5,222 nucleotides of DNA from Desulfobulbus sp. GTDB taxonomy: Bacteria > Desulfobacterota > Desulfobulbia > Desulfobulbales > Desulfobulbaceae. Made by a program: the position numbers and the translations under genes. This document shows positions 1 to 5,222 of this stretch, in pieces. The stretch lies in the NCBI GenBank assembly GCA_011051825.1, contig DRKH01000024.1, positions 1 through 5,222 on the forward strand, given 5' to 3'. Position 1 is the stretch's first letter. Each line of letters begins with the position of its first letter. The notes beneath the pieces are model-generated. The model was not told the DNA's origin. It searched no databases and saw only the letters and a list, made by a program, of their open reading frames with translations.

Positions 1-539
1 CAGGGAATGAACTTTTTTGTCCGCTGCATGTATACTCTATAGGGCGCACCGAAAAAATGGATATTTTCACGTTCCTCCACAGTGGCCGCCGCGACGAGAA
101 ACCCGGTGGCCAGGAAAACCAGCATGGTGTTCAGCAGGGTGACCTCTTTGAAAAAAGCGCCCCAGGCAAGCAGAAGCAGTGAGCCGTACATGGGATGTCG
201 AATATAGCGGTACAGACCTTTGTCAACAACATGGATGGTATTTTCAAAGGAATGATTCTCCGGCATGTCCCGGCGTTCGCCATGGCCGCCGCAACGTTTG
301 AGCAGTATCAGGGCCTGAAGAACAAAAACAATCGAGGTGAGCAGGAGAAACCAGGACAGGAGATGGAGGGGCGTAAAGGGGGTGTTGAACCAGTAGGGAT
401 GATTCAACAGGACCAGAAGCAGGATGGCTTCAAAGGCAAAAAAACGATAAAAGCCATGCGAACCGGGATTTTTTAAGGGCCGTCTGGAAAAGTACAGCAG
501 GAACAGGGTGCAGATTATGAAGAGAGTGATGCGCAGCAT
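1..539 (-). CDS. ICMT/PEMT-family membrane methyltransferase, C-terminus cut by window edge
   Basis: The reading frame runs from ATG at 539 to the window edge without a stop, giving 179 residues. Family members methylate small hydrophobic or prenylated substrates with S-adenosylmethionine at the membrane. Visible features are a hydrophobic N-terminal segment (about residues 3-16), further membrane segments near 33-46, 58-80 and 118-152, and the family signature GLYRYIRHPMYG at 108-119. After this come VEERENIHFFG (154-164) and Y167..YM..TKKFIP, which matches the cofactor-binding C-terminal part of isoprenylcysteine carboxyl methyltransferase-like proteins. Little should be missing, since such proteins usually end soon after this motif. 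The start is 30 nt after the stop of the upstream oxidoreductase, in the same frame. It is the only ATG after that stop in frame, with a weak GGA 9 nt before it. The two genes are probably co-transcribed. The family call is secure; the true substrate is unknown. Confidence 0.88.
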   Translation of the reverse strand, partial: MLRITLFIICTLFLLYFSRRPLKNPGSHGFYRFFAFEAILLLVLLNHPYWFNTPFTPLHLLSWFLLLTSIVFVLQALILLKRCGGHGERRDMPENHSFENTIHVVDKGLYRYIRHPMYGSLLLLAWGAFFKEVTLLNTMLVFLATGFLVAAATVEERENIHFFGAPYRVYMQRTKKFIP

Positions 540-569
540 GAAATGAGATCCATATGAAAAAGGGAAGAG

Positions 570-2063
570 TTATAACCGGATGGTTGCCTTAAATTCCTCC
601 GGGCCCAGCAGCAGTCGAACGGTGCTGAATGAGCCCATGATGGTACCGATGATCCCCGGGGCCATAACACTCTGGCCGGCAAGATACAGGCCTTGAACCG
701 AGGTTCGGTTCAGAAGCGCAGTGGCCAGCATCTGAGAAGCGGAGCGCTGCACGCCGTAGGCGCTGCCGCCCGGGCTGTTGACCCAGTCTCGCAGGGTCAG
801 GGGGGTGTAGGCGTCAAGGATTTTCAGGTCCTTGAACGGGCCCAGCAGCGTTTCCGCCTCGTGAATCAATTGTCCGGCAAGGTCCATCTTGGTTGCATTA
901 TATTCCCTGCCGCGGCGGCCGCTCCTGGTCTGTTCCCATGGGGCCCAGAGTTCATCCCGGCCCGAAGTCAGGATCGACAGCAGATTGCTGCCCTTCTGTT
1001 TACTTCTGCGGATCTGGTAATACCTGAGGTCAGGCACATTGCCTTTTTTGTCCGTGTCGATTTTAAAAAGGTTGTAGGGGAGTTCCGGGTGGGCGTCGCT
1101 GGCAATCCGGGCATGAACCGAAAAAATTCCATGGGTGTCCTTGATGCCGGTGATCCGCTGCCGGTACGATGGCCTGACCGCCCCTTTGAGCGGAAGCATA
1201 TTGAGGATAACTTTTGGATGGACAGCACCGATGACGGTTGTTGCCGGCAGCTCTTCTCCTGAACTGAGCTGTACTCCGGTGACGATTTTTTTTTGAACAC
1301 GGATCCGGCTGACCCCGGCCCTGGTGAGAATTTTTCCACCCAGACTGCGCAGCCGGTCGGCCAGCACCTCGGCCATATCCGAGCCGCTGCAGTCCAGACG
1401 CCAGGAGGAGGAGACATAGGAGGCCAGGGCCATGTTATGATAAAAGGCCGGGCAGTCATCAAGGGGAACTCCGATCCAGGAAGAGGCAATGGCCAGTACG
1501 CTGCGTAAGCGTGGCGAGACCTGGAGGTCGTCGAGAATCTCTCCCAGCGACCGGTCCTGGTCAAGGAGCGCAAAGTCGTTTCCGGCCCCATCAAGAAAAT
1601 CAAGGGCGTGCAGTTGATCGGCGGCCTTGCGGATCGGTTTGATTATTTCCTCTATCTGTTGCTGTTCCTCGGTAAAGGCCTGCTTAAGGTTTTCTTCAAA
1701 GCGGTCCAGGCCGGGGGGTAGATCGAAGCTGGTCGGCCCGCCGCCGGCCGGGTCAAACAGGTAGCGGTCGATAATGCCGTTTTCTCCCATGCGGGTGACC
1801 GGAATTTTTTCGGTAACCCCCAGGTAATCGAAAAATCTGCGCAGGATCTGGCCCCGGTCCAGGGAGCCCAGGTAATGGACCCCGACTTCACATTCTATGC
1901 CGTCCCGGCTATAGCTGCGCATCAGGCCGCCCGGCCGGCTGTTTTTTTCCAGTACGGTCACGTCAAAACCGAGCCCGGCCAGGATAATGGCCGTACTCAG
2001 GCCGCCGATACCGGAACCGATGATCAGTACCTTGTCTGAAAAACAGGGTTCAGGTCGTGTCAT
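570..2063 (-). CDS. FAD-dependent oxidoreductase of the phytoene desaturase / retinol saturase (CrtI/RetSat) type
   Basis: The protein has 497 residues, normal for bacterial CrtI-like enzymes. Residues 11-40 form an N-terminal Rossmann FAD motif: KVLIIG, then GSGIGG at 16-21, and acidic E39 ending the second strand, followed by R43-P-G-G. The segment CEVGVHYLG (58-66) resembles the G-x-HY-x-G stretch of all-trans-retinol 13,14-reductases. Near the C-terminus, YTPLTLRDW (419-427), SPGGSAYG (430-437) and GLYLAGQSVMAPGIIGT (458-474) form the conserved FAD-closing region of this superfamily. Such enzymes desaturate, saturate or isomerise conjugated polyenes and related lipids; the RetSat-like motifs suggest a reductase or isomerase rather than a classical phytoene desaturase, which is inference. 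No signal peptide or clear membrane helix is seen. There is no convincing Shine-Dalgarno, but an in-frame stop lies 33 nt upstream of this ATG and no alternative start falls between. It is the first gene of an apparent operon with the ICMT-like gene. No crtB, crtE or crtY neighbour is visible. Confidence 0.9.
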   Translation of the reverse strand: MTRPEPCFSDKVLIIGSGIGGLSTAIILAGLGFDVTVLEKNSRPGGLMRSYSRDGIECEVGVHYLGSLDRGQILRRFFDYLGVTEKIPVTRMGENGIIDRYLFDPAGGGPTSFDLPPGLDRFEENLKQAFTEEQQQIEEIIKPIRKAADQLHALDFLDGAGNDFALLDQDRSLGEILDDLQVSPRLRSVLAIASSWIGVPLDDCPAFYHNMALASYVSSSWRLDCSGSDMAEVLADRLRSLGGKILTRAGVSRIRVQKKIVTGVQLSSGEELPATTVIGAVHPKVILNMLPLKGAVRPSYRQRITGIKDTHGIFSVHARIASDAHPELPYNLFKIDTDKKGNVPDLRYYQIRRSKQKGSNLLSILTSGRDELWAPWEQTRSGRRGREYNATKMDLAGQLIHEAETLLGPFKDLKILDAYTPLTLRDWVNSPGGSAYGVQRSASQMLATALLNRTSVQGLYLAGQSVMAPGIIGTIMGSFSTVRLLLGPEEFKATIRL

Positions 2064-2498
2064 TGCAGTTGTTGTTCGTCTTTGGTGCCGACGTGACCTG
2101 AGTCAATGTGACTTTTTCAGATATGCCGGTTCGTTTTGCGTGCGATATCCCGGGGATGCGGGAAAGAATCCCGCCCGGTAGCCAAGCTGACCGTAAACGG
2201 TAAACAGAAAACTGTAAACCTGTTTTCGGGAACCGGCGACTAAATGGGCAAGGGGTGTTGACCGGGCAGCAGGCGTGCCGGTTGGGTTTGGTTTCAAAGG
2301 GTCGAGTAACTGTTCAGCAGCACCCCATCTGCACGCGATCATGCCGGCTCACATAGAACTCACTATAGCTCTCCAGCATGCTTGCGCACATCCGGAGCAC
2401 TGCTGAACAGTTACATCCCGGGTGACTGCAAGTTTCCCGCATGCACCTGAACAGTTACACGGTCGACAGCAAAGGCGTCAAACCTCTCTTCCCTCGTA
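2064..2498. other. Gene-free region upstream of the FAD oxidoreductase
   Basis: No convincing coding sequence is seen here. A 79-codon minus-strand frame crosses it, but its translation is low in complexity, resembles no family and spans an inverted repeat. From the gene outwards the region holds: a dyad AGTCA-ATG-TGACT (2101-2113), whose minus strand includes TTGACT, a possible -35 without a good -10; a small hairpin GCGGGA-AAGAA-TCCCGC (2158-2174) lacking a T-tract on either side, so not a standard terminator; three loosely spaced GTAAAC motifs (2193-2198, 2200-2205, 2214-2219); and the palindromic element at 2306-2414 with a further end-like copy at 2447-2458. The promoter of the oxidoreductase should lie here, but no site can be fixed from the bases alone. 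Confidence 0.6.
2306..2414. repeat. 109-bp imperfect palindrome with 15-bp perfect inverted ends (family C)
   Basis: The ends are GTAACTGTTCAGCAG (2306-2320) and its exact reverse complement CTGCTGAACAGTTAC (2400-2414). Inner parts also pair imperfectly: the CATGCCGG region near 2339-2347 matches CCAGCATG near 2373-2380. The middle, ATAG (2353-2356) and CTAT (2363-2366) around a six-base loop, is centred exactly on the midpoint of the element. A third copy of the end motif, CTGAACAGTTAC, lies at 2447-2458. No protein is encoded. It could be a MITE-like non-autonomous element, a REP-type palindrome, or a structured RNA. The symmetric layout is seen directly; the mobile nature is inferred. Confidence 0.6.
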
Positions 2499-2678
2499 AG
2501 GGCTCGCTCAACAATAACTTCGCATTCTGAGGCGCACTTTGAACATTTAGAGAAGCGATCTTCAATTATGCAATCCTCGACGTAGCCCTGCTACGCCTGC
2601 GGTTGCATGCAATCAGATCACTTCTCTAAATGTCCACATTACACCTCACCTCTACGAAATTATTTTTGAGTGAGCCCT
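2499..2678. mobile_element. MITE-like full-length palindromic element, family A copy 1
   Basis: This 180-bp non-coding element has imperfect terminal inverted repeats of about 24 bp. The left end (2499-2522) begins AGGGCTCGCTCAA and the right end (2655-2678), read inward, begins AGGGCTCACTCAA; about 21 of 24 positions match. Inside, ACATTTAGAGAAG-C-GATC pairs with GATC-A-CTTCTCTAAATGT with one mismatch. The centre is the hairpin CGTAGC-CCT-GCTACG (2581-2595), exactly at the midpoint. By eye about three quarters of the arm positions pair, so the whole element could form one long hairpin. A second copy, reverse-complemented and about 94% identical, begins at 5064, which shows that this is a dispersed repeat. 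No transposase is encoded and no clear target-site duplication is seen (TAA on the left, TGA on the right). It lies 37 bases past the amylase stop and may also end that transcript. Confidence 0.82.
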
Positions 2679-2679
2679 G

Positions 2680-2700
2680 AGGAACTGGCACGAAATAAGG
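2680..2700. repeat. Possible remnant of a family B-like element end
   Basis: The stretch GGAACTGGCACGAAATAA directly after family A copy 1 matches the outer end of the family B element (GGACTTGTTACGAAATAA at 4551-4568) at 14 of 18 positions, including an unbroken ACGAAATAA. No opposing end is visible nearby. This may be a decayed end left in the short gap between the amylase stop and the family A element, or a chance match. Confidence 0.25.
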
Positions 2701-2714
2701 TAATTAGTCCCTAA

Positions 2715-4430
2715 CTACAACCGTTGCAGTATCGCCATAGTATGCCCTTTAAGCGGAATCCTGAGTACATGGCGACTGTTTCTGACCTCAACCCGGAACT
2801 GACCGCCGGCAGCCAGCAGGTTGGTGACGACGGAACCTTCAGGGTTCAAACTGGCGTCCACTGTAATGTACTCTTCTCTTGGCTGCGCATCCAGGTTCAG
2901 GGCAATGAGGATTTCCATGCTGTCCAGGATGCGGGAATAAGCCAGGGTACATCTTCCGTCTATGGGATGGCCGAAGTCGCTGCCGTTTTCTGAAATCTCC
3001 CTGAAATACAACCGGCCGTAGCGCAGGGCGGGTTCCCGGGCTCGCAGGGCGGCTATTTCAGCAATCGCCTGATAGGTGGGGTTGTTCGGGATGAAAAAGT
3101 GATGGCCGGTGCTGTCAAAGGCACCCCATGTCCCGCCGAACATACATTCCCGGACATAGGCGTCCGAATCGCCGCCGCCGTCGAAATTCTGTTCAGTGCC
3201 GTAATAAATACACGGTACGCCGGGACTGGTCAACAGGTAGCCGATGGCAAGGACGACCTGGGCGGGATATGGATTGTTGTGCATGAACCGTCTGTAGGGA
3301 CGTGCCATCTGGTCATGGTTGTCGACAAAGGTGACAAAGTATTCGCCGGCGCCGCCATGATCGATGTACAGGGTCCGGAAACGTTCATAGCGCTGTCGGA
3401 GCAGAGCCGGGGAGGTGAACCCCTTGATGATTTCCTCAAGAATAAAGTAGAGCGGGAAGTCGAGGCAGGCATCAAGGGAAGGAAACCGCTCGCTGGTTCC
3501 GGGCATCCGGGTATTTCTGCCGATATATTGCTGGATCACGGCATCGTCACCGACCACTTCGCCGTACATGAAGAAGTTATGCTTACCGATCCGCCGTCCG
3601 TATTCACGGACGGCATTACAGAAGAGGGCGGTGGCCGTGGCCTCCATGTGTTTGACCGTGTCCACCCTGTAGCCGTCGATGTCGACCTCGGCGATCCAGT
3701 ATTTGTAGGCCCGGATCAGGGTGTCCAGTACGGTGGGCCGGGTGATGTTGAGTTCCTTGAGGCTGAGAAAATCGCCATCGATGGCTTCCTGGCGGTTGAA
3801 CCAGTTGCGTATCTGCCCTCTTCGCTTATACGAGTCCGGGGTCTGCAGCTCCAGCGGCCAGACTGCATCATCGGGCTGGAATCCCGGGGCCGGATCAGGC
3901 TCGCGCCAGAACCCGAAGTCAAAGGGACCGGGCGCGTCTTTCCAGTAATAGTAGGGATGGTCTCCCGGGTAGGCCCAGTTGTCGCCGGTATGATTAAGAA
4001 TGATATCGAGAATAACGTACATCTCACGGGCATGCGCCTGCCGAACCAGTTCCCGGAGATCGTCAATGGTGCCGAACCGGGGATCGATCTGCAGAAAATC
4101 CTGGATGCCATAGCCGTGATAGGTGTCGTCTTTTTCCTGTCGATTCTTAAAGACCGGGCTGAGCCAGACAGCACTTGCTCCCAGGCCATTGATATAGTCC
4201 AGTCTGCGGATGACGCCTTTGAGATTGCCGCCCTGGAAGAGGTGTCCCCTGCGTGGATCACGGCCATGAACAGCGGAATCCGGATCGTAGACCGGGATGT
4301 CGTCGGCATTGTTGTCAAACCGGTCAACCAGCAGGAAATAGATAACCACGTCGCGCCAGTCCTGTGGCGAAGGGAAGACCGTGCCGGCTGGTGTAAAATC
4401 AAGATCTTTTATGGAGCGGGGTGCAGCCAT
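2715..4430 (-). CDS. Alpha-amylase family glycoside hydrolase (GH13), cytoplasmic
   Basis: The protein has 571 residues with a complete GH13 catalytic barrel. Conserved regions appear in order: DIILNH (142-147, region I), a possible region V around LKELN (224-228), GYRVDTVKH (253-261) with the nucleophile Asp257, YGEVVG (289-294) with the acid/base Glu291, and FVDNHD (368-373) with the transition-state-stabilising Asp373. The early strand around VVIYFLLVDRFDN (28-40) and CIYYGTEQ (407-414) are also typical. A long stretch between the third strand and helix (about 148-225) forms domain B, and about 480-571 forms the C-terminal beta domain. All catalytic residues are intact, so it should cut or transfer alpha-1,4-glucosidic bonds; exact specificity (maltodextrin, glycogen, or transfer) cannot be read from sequence. 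No signal peptide is present, which points to intracellular glycogen or imported maltodextrin. The start has a strong AGGAGG 6 nt upstream. A LacI-type operator lies 38 nt upstream, which suggests sugar-responsive repression. No glycogen or maltose gene adjoins it. It is bracketed by repeats on both sides. Confidence 0.95.
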   Translation of the reverse strand: MAAPRSIKDLDFTPAGTVFPSPQDWRDVVIYFLLVDRFDNNADDIPVYDPDSAVHGRDPRRGHLFQGGNLKGVIRRLDYINGLGASAVWLSPVFKNRQEKDDTYHGYGIQDFLQIDPRFGTIDDLRELVRQAHAREMYVILDIILNHTGDNWAYPGDHPYYYWKDAPGPFDFGFWREPDPAPGFQPDDAVWPLELQTPDSYKRRGQIRNWFNRQEAIDGDFLSLKELNITRPTVLDTLIRAYKYWIAEVDIDGYRVDTVKHMEATATALFCNAVREYGRRIGKHNFFMYGEVVGDDAVIQQYIGRNTRMPGTSERFPSLDACLDFPLYFILEEIIKGFTSPALLRQRYERFRTLYIDHGGAGEYFVTFVDNHDQMARPYRRFMHNNPYPAQVVLAIGYLLTSPGVPCIYYGTEQNFDGGGDSDAYVRECMFGGTWGAFDSTGHHFFIPNNPTYQAIAEIAALRAREPALRYGRLYFREISENGSDFGHPIDGRCTLAYSRILDSMEILIALNLDAQPREEYITVDASLNPEGSVVTNLLAAGGQFRVEVRNSRHVLRIPLKGHTMAILQRL

Positions 4431-4436
4431 AACGTG

Positions 4437-4442
4437 CCTCCT
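4437..4442 (-). promoter_or_regulatory. Shine-Dalgarno of the GH13 gene
   Basis: On the minus strand AGGAGG lies 6 nt before the ATG at 4430. This is the strongest ribosome binding site in the window and fixes the start of the amylase. Confidence 0.85.
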
Positions 4443-4468
4443 CTTGTTCTGGTTTCAGCAGGGCTGTT

Positions 4469-4482
4469 GGTAAACGCTTACA
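4469..4482 (-). promoter_or_regulatory. Candidate LacI/GalR-family operator upstream of the amylase
   Basis: The minus strand reads TGTAAGCGTTTACC, with a GTAA[G/A]CG dyad (GTAAAC/GCTTAC at 4470-4481) and the central CG step typical of LacI/GalR-family operators. It fits 13 of 14 positions of the general cre-type consensus TGWAARCGYTWNCW. It lies 38 nt before the amylase start and just downstream of a plausible -10 box, a position suited to repression. The regulator is not in the window. The site itself is clear; its use is inferred from position and the saccharolytic gene beside it. Confidence 0.6.
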
Positions 4483-4488
4483 ATTTGG

Positions 4489-4519
4489 ATGTATGCCAGG
4501 GGCATGACATCCCGGTGAA
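4489..4519 (-). promoter_or_regulatory. Possible sigma-70 promoter of the amylase
   Basis: On the minus strand a -35-like TTCACC (4519-4514) is followed after 18 nt by a -10-like CATACA (4495-4490). Both boxes are imperfect. The LacI-type operator would overlap the transcription start, which supports the pairing, but the call rests on weak motifs. Confidence 0.3.
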
Positions 4520-4550
4520 CGGTTGGCTGTTGCATGGTTCTTGGTGCTTA

Positions 4551-4710
4551 GGACTTGTTACGAAATAAACTCTACAATCTTGCTTGTCTTTTTACTCATA
4601 CTCTTCGATGTTAAAACAGTTACATAGCGCTGCTATGCGCCTGTTTTGCCAACTCGAGTATGAGCGAAAATCCTGCGCAATATTTGTACACTTTATTTCT
4701 GCACAAGTCC
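4551..4710. mobile_element. MITE-like full-length palindromic element, family B
   Basis: This 160-bp non-coding element begins GGACTTGT (4551-4558), ends ACAAGTCC (4703-4710) and is flanked on both sides by TTA (4548-4550 and 4711-4713), as expected for a 3-bp target-site duplication. The arms pair along their length: GAAATAAA (4562-4569) with TTTATTTC, CTCATACTC (about 4595-4603) with GAGTATGAG (4655-4663), AAAACAG (4613-4619) with CTGTTTT (4641-4647), and a central perfect hairpin CATAGC-GCT-GCTATG (4623-4637) exactly at the midpoint. Roughly 70% of arm positions match by eye. It encodes no protein. The right TTA is the complement of the TAA stop codon of the small gene, so insertion hit exactly the stop codon and kept it. 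The hairpin could also act as a terminator for that gene and separate it from the amylase. Confidence 0.78.
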
Positions 4711-4980
4711 TTATCGGCCAAATACGTTTTCCACCAAAGCTGTTACGATCGGATCACCGGTATCAATAACACTGACCGAGTAGATCCAGTCACCGCTGGA
4801 GTGACCTTCAATCCCAATGGCAAGGCCCTCATATTCCAGCAGGTTGAGTTCCCCGTTTTCCGGTGGCACCGAATCCTGCATGGAGGTAGTTGTCAGCCTG
4901 ACCCGACGACCATCCCCGGACCGGGGGGATAAAAGTTTAAACGCACCATTTTTTACAATCCCGATGAGTAATTCGGCCAT
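4711..4980 (-). CDS. Small conserved-looking protein of unknown function
   Basis: This 89-residue protein is rich in predicted beta strands and has no signal peptide, membrane segment or cysteine. Likely conserved parts are MAELLIGIVKNGAF at the N-terminus, GELNLLEYEGLAIGIEGH (43-60) and GDWIYSVSVID (63-73), ending in ALVENVFGR. The pattern LxEYEGxAIxxxGHxxGxWIYSxxVI resembles small uncharacterised proteins that I recall from environmental bacteria, possibly a small barrel, but I know no function. The frame extends upstream to a GTG at 5004 and also holds an ATG at 4983. I chose the ATG at 4980 because GGAG (4991-4988) lies 7 nt before it and only 4 nt before the ATG at 4983. The stop TAA coincides with the flanking TTA of the family B element. 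It lies upstream of the amylase in the same direction, but the inserted element and the separate operator argue against a tight operon today. Confidence 0.75.
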   Translation of the reverse strand: MAELLIGIVKNGAFKLLSPRSGDGRRVRLTTTSMQDSVPPENGELNLLEYEGLAIGIEGHSSGDWIYSVSVIDTGDPIVTALVENVFGR

Positions 4981-4987
4981 CATCTTT

Positions 4988-4991
4988 CTCC
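4988..4991 (-). promoter_or_regulatory. Shine-Dalgarno deciding the start of the small gene
   Basis: GGAG followed by AAAGATG precedes the ATG at 4980. It falls inside the coding part that a GTG start at 5004 would imply, which favours the shorter protein. Confidence 0.55.
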
Positions 4992-5063
4992 ATTGTTTGT
5001 ACACAAAGAATACCCTGTGGATACTTTTCAGACAGTTCAGGATCTCTCAGTGGCCTTGCGCTT

Positions 5064-5222
5064 AGGGTTCGCTCAACAATAACTTCGTAGAGGTGAGGTG
5101 TAATGTGGACATTTAGAGAAGTGATCTGATTGCATGCAACCGCAGGCGTAGTAGGGCTACGCCTACGGATTGCATAATTGAAGATCGCTTTTCTAAATGT
5201 TCAAAGTGCGCCTCAGAATGCG
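5064..5222. mobile_element. MITE-like palindromic element, family A copy 2, cut by window edge
   Basis: From 5064 the sequence follows the reverse complement of the 2499-2678 element with about nine differences over 159 bases by eye. The left end starts AGGGTTCGCTCAACAATAA. The central hairpin is CGTAGT-AGG-GCTACG (5147-5161); relative to copy 1 one base pair has become T-G, while the stem is extended outward to AGGCGTAG/CTACGCCT. By symmetry the right end should lie near 5243, about 21 bases past the window. The orientation is inverted relative to copy 1, and the pair encloses the amylase and the small gene. No coding sequence is present. Confidence 0.85.

Noticed and set aside
195..476. Plus-strand open frame of 93 codons
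   Set aside because: It is antisense to the ICMT-like gene, which has clear membrane segments and the RHPMYG motif; the plus-strand product is low in complexity and unrecognisable.
2158..2174. GCGGGA-AAGAA-TCCCGC hairpin as a terminator
   Set aside because: There is no T-tract after the stem on either strand, and it lies upstream of a gene rather than after one.
2193..2219. Three GTAAAC motifs as a CRISPR or tandem repeat array
   Set aside because: The motif is only six bases long and its spacing is irregular, with no spacers of equal length; it is at most a degenerate simple repeat.
2103..2342. Minus-strand open frame of 79 codons upstream of the oxidoreductase
   Set aside because: Its start lies within the 2306-2414 palindrome, its translation includes the GTAAAC repeat stretch, and no ribosome binding site or family likeness supports it.
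3099..4568. Long plus-strand open frame of 489 codons
   Set aside because: It lies antisense to the GH13 gene, whose catalytic motifs are intact and in frame. The plus-strand translation resembles no family and runs into the operator and the family B element.
4584..4932. Two short plus-strand frames over the family B element and the small gene
   Set aside because: They read across a palindromic repeat and antisense to a better supported gene.
4711..5004. GTG start at 5004 giving a 97-residue small protein
   Set aside because: No ribosome binding site precedes it, while GGAG lies correctly before the ATG at 4980.

Overview
The window reads as part of a bacterial chromosome or contig in which every recognisable gene lies on the minus strand. 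The G+C content is moderate to high. The mix of a carotenoid/retinol-type FAD oxidoreductase, an ICMT-like methyltransferase, a cytosolic GH13 amylase and many palindromic intergenic repeats would suit a Desulfobacterota (former deltaproteobacterial) or similar environmental lineage. No rRNA or marker gene is present, so this placement is an inference.

Layout in transcription order, right to left. At 5064-5222 lies a palindromic MITE-like element that runs off the window (family A, copy 2). A small gene of unknown function (4711-4980, 89 aa) follows. Directly at its stop codon sits a second, different palindromic element (family B, 4551-4710) flanked by TTA direct repeats. Next comes a promoter region with a good LacI/GalR-type operator (4469-4482), then a complete GH13 alpha-amylase-family gene (2715-4430) with an AGGAGG ribosome binding site. 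Family A copy 1 (2499-2678) follows in inverted orientation, so the two family A copies bracket the amylase and the small gene. A gene-free stretch (2064-2498) holds a third palindromic structure (2306-2414) with 15-bp perfect inverted ends. The left part carries a two-gene operon: a CrtI/RetSat-type FAD-dependent oxidoreductase (570-2063), then, 30 nt downstream, an ICMT/PEMT-family membrane methyltransferase (start 539) cut by the window edge.

How the genes fit together. The left pair probably acts on a hydrophobic, membrane-soluble substrate such as a polyene, quinone or isoprenoid. The amylase probably handles cytoplasmic alpha-glucan under carbohydrate-responsive repression. Nothing in the sequence links the two units.

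The most notable content is the non-coding part. Three unlike intergenic elements are each symmetric over their whole length, each has an A/G-TAG...CTA-C/T hairpin exactly at its centre, and none carries a transposase. Families A and B share the centre pattern C-R-TAGC / NCT / GCTA-Y-G and similar outer ends. They look like non-autonomous elements moved by a machinery encoded elsewhere in the genome.
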